DNA of 34,227 nucleotides from NCBI GenBank assembly GCA_947624795.1, contig CANQLY010000007.1, positions 1-34,227 on the forward strand, given 5' to 3'. This document shows, one piece after another, positions 29,447 through 34,227 of this stretch. Made by a program: the position numbers and the translations under genes. Positions within the stretch are counted from its first letter, which is position 1. Each line of letters begins with the position of its first letter. Below the pieces are notes generated by a model. That model was not told the origin of the DNA, ran no database searches, and saw nothing but the letters and a program-made list of their open reading frames with translations. This stretch comes from an uncultured Marinospirillum sp. (GTDB taxonomy: Bacteria > Pseudomonadota > Gammaproteobacteria > Pseudomonadales > Halomonadaceae).

Positions 29447-29484
29447 TCCATCGCTTAGCATTTAATCTACCGCCTAGCATTAAA
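29447..29484 (+). repeat. Tandem 19-bp imperfect repeat between hemD and hemX
   Basis: TCCATCGCTTAGCATTTAA (29447-29465) is followed directly by TCTACCGCCTAGCATTAAA (29466-29484); 15 of 19 bases match. The pair fills nearly the whole gap from the hemD stop to the hemX ribosome site. It could be a paired protein-binding site or a small slippage duplication. Confidence 0.6.
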
Positions 29485-29495
29485 GAGGAAAGGGC

Positions 29496-30992
29496 ATGTC
29501 CGCAAAGCAATCCGCTAACAAGCAGCAAAACCGGGCAGCAGAATCAGCCACTGAATCAGCGGCTAGTGAAAAAAATCAAGCTGCTGCTGAACCCAGTTCG
29601 AACCCAGATAAGCTATCTAAAAAGCCGTCCCCCAACTTAGATAAAAACAGTGCCGGTTCGCCACCATCAAAACCCCAAACATCAGAACTTAAGGCTGAAT
29701 CAAAAGATAAGACTGAACCAGAAAATCAGTCTAAGGCTCAGCAAGAATCTAATAAGGTTAATCCTGTGGCTAAAAAAATAACGCCAGACGACAAGGCAGC
29801 ACCGCCGCCGCCCAATGAACCCCCTAAAAACAAAGGAAATAAGTTTTTATATTTTCTGGTTTTGCTGTTGTTTGTTGGGGTCGCTTTTTTAAGTTGGTGG
29901 GGTTATCAGCAATTAACCAACCTACAATCTAGCGTGCAAACCAATTTGCAAACTAGCTTTCAAGGCCAGCTTAAAAGCTACCCAACACACCAAGAATTAC
30001 GTGCATCCTTAAGCGGTTTAAATGCTATTGATGGTTTAGAAAACCGTCAAAACTATTTGCAACAAACCCTTAATAATCATCAGGTAGAACTGGTGAATAT
30101 GCAGCAAGCATTGGTTAAATCAAATGAACCTAAACCCCGTGATTGGCAGTTAGCCGAGGCTGAATATTTGTTGCGTTTGGCAAATCAGCGCCTACAAATT
30201 GAAGAAGATATTGACGGTGCATTAGCACTAATGAGAACCGCTGATCAGCGTTTAAAAGAAGCTAGTGTGCCGGGTACTTTAGGTGTTCGTAGCTATTTAT
30301 TAGAAGACATCGAAGAACTTAAAGCTTTGCCTAGGCTTGATAAAGTATCCATAGCACTTAGCTTGCAAGCTTTGGCTGATCAAGCTTTAAGCTTAAAAAC
30401 TGAAGTGCTTGCTACAGGCCCTTCGTTGAATTTAGATGCCGTGATGCAATTAAATGCTGAATTAAACTGGTATGAACACCTATGGCAAGAAATTCGTAGC
30501 CTAGTTATTGTTCGTCAGCGAGATTTACCCGTTGAAGCCTTGCCCTTTGCAGCCGATGAGTTGGCTTTGCGTCACCAATTAAGCGCTTTATTGCTACAAG
30601 CTTCTTGGGCCGCTTTGCGGGGCGAGCAGCCACTTTATAATGCAAGTTTAACCGCCGCAAATAAACGCCTTGCAGGTTTTGATGCACGTCAGCCTGAAGT
30701 GCTTGATTTTACTCAGCAGTTAACTGATTTGTTAGATCAGCCAGTGCGTCAAACGCTGCCTGAAATTCAAGCAAGTTTAGATAGCCTGCAAGCTTTTATT
30801 GCTCAGCGTTACAGTTTGCAACTTCCTTTAGATGCTGAAAATTTAGACGTTAAAGATTCAGATGCTAAACAAGTGGATGATCAACCAATCACCACAGAAG
30901 AAGCAATTAGCCTACCACCTTCTTTAGATGCTGAAAAATCAAGCATTGAAAACACAGCACCTAAAGCAGATAGCCAAGAGGCGCAGCCATGA
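29496..30992 (+). CDS. hemX: HemX family membrane protein
   Basis: HemX is encoded with haem genes in gammaproteobacteria. It is often annotated as a uroporphyrinogen methyltransferase, but it lacks that catalytic fold and its role is unsettled. The 498-residue product has a long disordered, Lys/Ser/Pro/Gln-rich N-terminus (1-115), one membrane helix (about 117-137, FLYFLVLLLFVGVAFLSWWGY) and a helical domain with QLAEAEYLLRLANQRLQIEEDI, the conserved core of the family. The C-terminus is again acidic and disordered. GAGGAAAGGGC precedes the ATG. Its stop overlaps the hemY start (ATGA). Confidence 0.9.
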   Translation: MSAKQSANKQQNRAAESATESAASEKNQAAAEPSSNPDKLSKKPSPNLDKNSAGSPPSKPQTSELKAESKDKTEPENQSKAQQESNKVNPVAKKITPDDKAAPPPPNEPPKNKGNKFLYFLVLLLFVGVAFLSWWGYQQLTNLQSSVQTNLQTSFQGQLKSYPTHQELRASLSGLNAIDGLENRQNYLQQTLNNHQVELVNMQQALVKSNEPKPRDWQLAEAEYLLRLANQRLQIEEDIDGALALMRTADQRLKEASVPGTLGVRSYLLEDIEELKALPRLDKVSIALSLQALADQALSLKTEVLATGPSLNLDAVMQLNAELNWYEHLWQEIRSLVIVRQRDLPVEALPFAADELALRHQLSALLLQASWAALRGEQPLYNASLTAANKRLAGFDARQPEVLDFTQQLTDLLDQPVRQTLPEIQASLDSLQAFIAQRYSLQLPLDAENLDVKDSDAKQVDDQPITTEEAISLPPSLDAEKSSIENTAPKADSQEAQP

Positions 30993-32290
30993 TTAAGCGG
31001 GTATTTTTGTGGTTAGTTTTTTTAGCTTTTGCCGTGGTATTAGGGCAGCAGCTATTAAAAGGCACAGGTTACCTTTTAGTGGTATTACCTGATGGGCAAA
31101 CCAGTGTTGAAATGTCTTTTTGGACAGGTTTGGCGTTGGTCGTTATCAGCTGGTTTGCAGCCGCTTGGGTGCTAAGTTTGCTGGGTTGGCTTGCTAATCC
31201 TTTTCGTGGGTTGCGTAATCAACAAGCCAGATTTAAAAGCCAGCGAGCAATTAAATTAACCGTTAAAGGCTTGGTCGAGCTTTCTCATGGGCGTTGGTCT
31301 AAAGCCCGTAGGTTACTTACCGGCGTTGCTAAAAACAGCGGTGTGCCACTGGTGAATTACCTTGCAGCAGCCCAAGCAGCACATTATGAAGGCCGTGAAA
31401 AAGATGCTGAGATGTTTTTGCAAGAAGCAGAAAAAACCACGCCCGATGCTAGTGTGGCGGTTGATTTTGTGCAAGCGCGCATTCAGCTAGATAAAGGCCA
31501 TTACGAACAGGCTTTAGCTACTTTGGTTCGCTTGTATCAAAAAACACCCAACCACCCTGTTGTCTTGCATCAATTGCGGGATGTGCATTTAGCTTTGTTT
31601 GATTGGAAGCCGCTTATTCAGTTAATGCCAGAGTTTCGTCGTTATCAAATTGGCACACCTGAAGCGTTGGATCAGCTAGAAAGAAACGCTTATTTGCACC
31701 GGTTTGATGAGCTATTACAAGACGTGCATCGCACTGACAACTTTGAGGCCATAAAAGAGCTATGGAAAGGTTTGCCCGCACCAATGAAGCTAGAAGAAAC
31801 GCTTATTTTAGCTTGGTTGCGAGTATTAATTAAACAAAATGAGTTCACTTCAGCAGAGCAGTTGTTAAACCGCAGCTTAAAAGTGGTTTGGTCGGCAGCA
31901 CTGGTTGAAAAATATGGTTTGTTGCCCAAAAGTGCAGAGCCTAAGCGGCGTTTAATGGAGGCTGAGCAGTGGTTAAAAGAGCGCCCAGATGATGCTGTGC
32001 TTTTGCATGCTTTGGCTAGAATTTGCCAGCAACAAGGCTTGTGGGATAAAGCGTTAGATTATTATCAGGCAAGTTATAAGTTAAATGCAAAAGATCAGCT
32101 GTGTGCAGAAATTGCCCAGCTTCATTTTGCTTTAGGCGATGCCGACCAAGGCCAGCGCTTTCAAGACTTAGCTTTGCAGGGGTTGCAGCGTCAATTACCT
32201 GAACTGCCTTTGCCTGAAAAGCCTTTGCCTGAAAAAAATCCTGAGCTAGGCAAGCCTGAACCTACAAAAATTGCATTAGAAAAAAAATGA
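30989..32290 (+). CDS. hemY: HemY, TPR-containing haem-operon membrane protein
   Basis: This is the proteobacterial HemY, unrelated to the protoporphyrinogen oxidase also called HemY; it is an inner-membrane protein with TPR repeats linked to late haem synthesis. The 433-residue product has two N-terminal membrane helices (about 5-20 and 42-65), then helical repeats starting near SQRAIKLTVKGLVELSHGRW and including typical TPR units such as WDKALDYYQASYKLNAKDQL. It starts within the hemX stop (ATGA), so the two are translationally coupled. The C-terminal tail is Pro/Glu/Lys-rich and contains an exact tandem 15-bp duplication. Confidence 0.92.
   Translation: MIKRVFLWLVFLAFAVVLGQQLLKGTGYLLVVLPDGQTSVEMSFWTGLALVVISWFAAAWVLSLLGWLANPFRGLRNQQARFKSQRAIKLTVKGLVELSHGRWSKARRLLTGVAKNSGVPLVNYLAAAQAAHYEGREKDAEMFLQEAEKTTPDASVAVDFVQARIQLDKGHYEQALATLVRLYQKTPNHPVVLHQLRDVHLALFDWKPLIQLMPEFRRYQIGTPEALDQLERNAYLHRFDELLQDVHRTDNFEAIKELWKGLPAPMKLEETLILAWLRVLIKQNEFTSAEQLLNRSLKVVWSAALVEKYGLLPKSAEPKRRLMEAEQWLKERPDDAVLLHALARICQQQGLWDKALDYYQASYKLNAKDQLCAEIAQLHFALGDADQGQRFQDLALQGLQRQLPELPLPEKPLPEKNPELGKPEPTKIALEKK
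32206..32235 (+). repeat. Exact tandem 15-bp duplication in the 3' end of hemY
   Basis: GCCTTTGCCTGAAAA occurs twice back to back (32206-32220 and 32221-32235), encoding two LPEKP-like units in the tail of HemY. The length is a multiple of three, so the frame is kept. It is likely a slippage product and could vary in copy number between strains. Confidence 0.85.
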
Positions 32291-32314
32291 ATGCGAACTA
32301 TTCTTAAATAAAGC

Positions 32315-32343
32315 TTGCTATACGTAATGAGATTCATTATCAT
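32315..32343 (+). promoter_or_regulatory. Fur-box-covered promoter after hemY
   Basis: TTGCTA (32315-32320), a 17-base spacer and TATCAT (32338-32343) form a sigma-70 promoter. TGAGATTCATTATCA (32328-32342) matches the Fur 7-1-7 consensus TGATAATNATTATCA at 12 of 14 specified positions, with a perfect right half, and covers the spacer and -10. This is the classic layout of an iron-repressed promoter. No coding gene follows it before the terminator. Confidence 0.65.
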
Positions 32344-32349
32344 TGCTTA

Positions 32350-32478
32350 AGGGTTGAGAGACCCTAAACCTGAACAGAATTTAAGCTTTTAGCTGTGCGA
32401 TAGGTTCTCACTCTTTTCAGGTTCTCCTCATCATCAAGCGAGTCTTTAGCCATTCCGCCCCCGGAGTGGCTTTTTTTT
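32350..32478 (+). ncRNA. Candidate Fur-regulated small RNA (about 130 nt)
   Basis: The segment runs from the predicted start of the Fur-box promoter to a strong terminator, with no credible ORF. The 5' end forms AGGGT/ACCCT (32350-32365). AACCTGAA (32367-32374) can pair either with AGGTT (32402-32406, with ACAG/CTGT inside) or over 8 bp with TTCAGGTT (32416-32423), so two folds compete. A C/U-rich stretch, TTCTCCTCATCATC (32422-32435), is complementary to Shine-Dalgarno-type sequences and would suit target pairing. By layout it resembles RyhB and PrrF, which repress iron-using proteins when iron is scarce, but I see no sequence kinship. It could instead be just the hem operon 3' end or a riboswitch remnant. 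Confidence 0.5.
32449..32478 (+). terminator. Rho-independent terminator of the sRNA candidate / hem operon
   Basis: GCCATTCCG (32449-32457) pairs with CGGAGTGGC (32462-32470), with one G-T pair and a 4-base loop, followed by eight T (32471-32478). On the other strand no T run follows, so it works only in the plus direction and not for the chemoreceptor gene. Confidence 0.9.
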
Positions 32479-32529
32479 CTAAATTTTTTATAGGCTTAAT
32501 GCACATGGATGCTATTGTTTAGTTTTTAT

Positions 32530-34155
32530 TTAAATTTGATATTGGCTTGCTAAGTTTTGTAGCTCTTGACTTAAACGAGCTAACTCATGAGCCTGAGTAG
32601 ATATTTCCTCTACTGCAGTAGCAGACTGATCTGCAACATCATTAACCCTTACAACACTTTGGTTGATTTCTTCTGCAACACTACTTTGCTCTTCTGCAGC
32701 GGTGGCTATTTGGTTGGTCATATCTTGTATACCTTGAATTGCAGCTATAACAATCTTTAACTCTTGAGCAATTGATTCTGTTAAGTCTGATGTTTCACCT
32801 GCTAAATTACGGCTAGTTTGCATTTGTGCTACTGCATTTTTACTTCCTTCTTGTAAGTTAGCAATTAGCTTTTCAGTTTGACTTGTTGACTCTTGAGTTC
32901 GTTGAGCAAGGTTTCTTACTTCATCAGCAACTACAGCAAAACCACGACCAGCTTCACCCGCTCGTGCCGCTTCTATGGCAGCATTAAGCGCTAGAAGGTT
33001 TGTTTGCTCTGCTATATCGTTAATAACATCAAGTACTGTATTAATTTCTTGACTTTCTTGATTTAGTTTTTCTATGGCTAACCCTGCATTTTCTATTTCT
33101 TGAGCTAGTTGGCTTATTTTTTTAACGCCTGTATTTAAGCTTTCGGCACTATTATTAATTTCTGTAGCCGCTGTGTTGGTAGCTGCTGCAGTTTGTTCAC
33201 TATTTTGGGCTACTTCATGTACAGTAGCAGTCATTTCATTCATAGCAGTTGCTACTTGTTCTGTTTCAGAGCGTTGGTTTTCAACACCTTCACTAGCTTG
33301 ATTGGTTACAACTGAAAGTTCTTCTGCTGAAGAAGCGAGTTGTATTGAGGAATTAATTATAGCGCTAACCTTAGTATATAAGTTTTTTTGCATAATACTT
33401 AAAGCGTTTAGCATTTGAGTAGCTTCATCTTTTCCTGTAATTTTAATTTTTTGTGTTAAATCATTCTTTGCAATAGTTTGCATTATTTCTACTGCATAAC
33501 GTAAAGGCTGGGTTAAGCTTCTAATAAATTTTATAGCTACTATTATACTAGTCATTAATATAATAGACATCAATAAAATCGAATCTCTAAGGCCTTTATA
33601 GTATACTAAATCAGCTTCTTTAGAGGTTTTAATTAGTCTATCATTTATTATTTTATTCATTTCTGCAATTTGGTTTATGGTGTACTCTTCATAAATAGCT
33701 ACCTTGCTTTCTGAAAGCTCTCGTGCCTCAACCTTTTTTTTATTTAATAACAAATTATAAACTTGTTTAGAGCTTTCAGTAAGATTGCTTCTAGAATTTT
33801 TATATATTTTAAATAAATCAAAAACTTCACCATTTAGTATTAGGTTATCTAGAATAGCTTCGCTATTTTTGATTTTATCAATAATGACTTCTAAGTCAAA
33901 AGACGTGTTTCTTAGAGTGCTTTCTCCTCTATAATGATCTATAATATTTTCCATACGATGTCGACTAACTTGATTAAGGTAAATTCTAATGTCAGTAAAC
34001 TCATTAATGATAGGTATGTATTGTTCTTGCATTAATTGTAATTTATCATTAATATTTTTTTGACCAAAAACACTCATTAAATTACTTGTTAAAATCATTA
34101 AAATAAAAAAAGTTAAAACTAAAGTTGCTCTAACTCCTATCGTAAAATTACGCAT
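32530..34155 (-). CDS. Methyl-accepting chemotaxis protein
   Basis: A transmembrane chemoreceptor that would signal through CheW and CheA to the flagellar motor. The 541-residue protein has TM1 (about 11-30), a periplasmic helical domain resembling the four-helix-bundle MCP type (about 31-190), TM2 (about 191-213), a HAMP domain (about 211-263) and a cytoplasmic signalling hairpin with the highly conserved tip [38 protein letters not shown] (split: [19 protein letters not shown], then [13 protein letters not shown]). It lacks the C-terminal CheR-docking pentapeptide. ATG 34155 has GGAG five bases upstream. The 5' half is markedly AT-richer than the neighbouring genes, hinting at separate history. 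The ligand cannot be predicted. Confidence 0.95.
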   Translation of the reverse strand: MRNFTIGVRATLVLTFFILMILTSNLMSVFGQKNINDKLQLMQEQYIPIINEFTDIRIYLNQVSRHRMENIIDHYRGESTLRNTSFDLEVIIDKIKNSEAILDNLILNGEVFDLFKIYKNSRSNLTESSKQVYNLLLNKKKVEARELSESKVAIYEEYTINQIAEMNKIINDRLIKTSKEADLVYYKGLRDSILLMSIILMTSIIVAIKFIRSLTQPLRYAVEIMQTIAKNDLTQKIKITGKDEATQMLNALSIMQKNLYTKVSAIINSSIQLASSAEELSVVTNQASEGVENQRSETEQVATAMNEMTATVHEVAQNSEQTAAATNTAATEINNSAESLNTGVKKISQLAQEIENAGLAIEKLNQESQEINTVLDVINDIAEQTNLLALNAAIEAARAGEAGRGFAVVADEVRNLAQRTQESTSQTEKLIANLQEGSKNAVAQMQTSRNLAGETSDLTESIAQELKIVIAAIQGIQDMTNQIATAAEEQSSVAEEINQSVVRVNDVADQSATAVEEISTQAHELARLSQELQNLASQYQI

Positions 34156-34196
34156 CTCATCTCCATTGGTTACTTAATTTATTTAAAAGGTAATGT

Positions 34197-34226
34197 ATTG
34201 TATTACTTTAAATGAAGTAAGGTAAA
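34197..34226 (-). promoter_or_regulatory. Predicted promoter of the chemoreceptor gene
   Basis: Read on the minus strand, TTTACC (34226-34221), an 18-base spacer and TACAAT (34202-34197) lie about 40 bases before the start codon. It is a weak sigma-70-type match. No flagellar sigma-28 pattern (TAAA-N15-GCCGATAA) is seen, and the window ends here. Confidence 0.35.
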
Positions 34227-34227
34227 G

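Noticed and set aside
32327-32350. Leader peptide MRFIIIA over the Fur box
   Set aside because: It lies on the promoter itself, upstream of the predicted transcription start, and has no ribosome site.

Overview
The window is the replication-origin neighbourhood of a gammaproteobacterial chromosome. Gene content and order (gyrB-recF-dnaN-dnaA, then rpmH-rnpA-yidC-mnmE-mnmG-rsmG-parB-atpIBEFHAGDC) are those seen around oriC in pseudomonads and marine Oceanospirillales-type bacteria. The hemC-hemD-hemX-hemY cluster, glmU-glmS beside the atp operon, and proteins that follow E. coli and Pseudomonas family patterns at their N-termini and active sites all point the same way. The DNA is moderately AT-rich. 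I cannot name a genus.

Layout. Positions 1-5129 (minus strand) hold the replication operon dnaA-dnaN-recF-gyrB, with gyrB cut by the window edge and a candidate parS centromere site inside the 3' end of recF. Positions 5130-5650 are a DnaA-box-rich intergenic region (origin candidate 1). Positions 5651-9286 (plus) carry rpmH, rnpA, yidC and mnmE; yidD, usually between rnpA and yidC, is absent. Positions 9287-9791 are a second DnaA-box-rich region (origin candidate 2) that is clearly a sequence relative of the first. Positions 9792-13179 carry mnmG, rsmG and parB; parA, which normally precedes parB, is absent here. Positions 13231-20468 are the ATP synthase operon with its promoter, four inter-cistronic hairpins and a terminator. 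Positions 20523-24378 hold two mgtE magnesium-transporter paralogues flanking an apbE lipoprotein gene. Positions 24400-27616 are glmU-glmS (UDP-GlcNAc synthesis) and 27732-32290 are hemC-hemD-hemX-hemY (tetrapyrrole synthesis). Positions 32315-32478 look like a Fur-controlled small RNA gene with its own promoter and terminator. A chemoreceptor gene on the minus strand fills the end.

The main points for a second look are four. (1) There are two paralogous origin modules about 4.2 kb apart, each with the same R1-like DnaA box, a 13-nt spacer and an identical 18-nt DnaA-trio tract, plus perfect DnaA boxes inside mnmE. (2) ParB has no parA next to it and its usual ParA-contacting N-terminal motif is degraded, yet a parS-like site survives. 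(3) A previously unremarked Fur-box/promoter/terminator unit lies after hemY, apparently encoding a small RNA with a weakly THI-box-like 5' part. (4) Hairpins occupy the atpB/E, atpE/F, atpA/G and atpG/D gaps and may set subunit stoichiometry. All of these come from reading the sequence; none has been tested by search or experiment.
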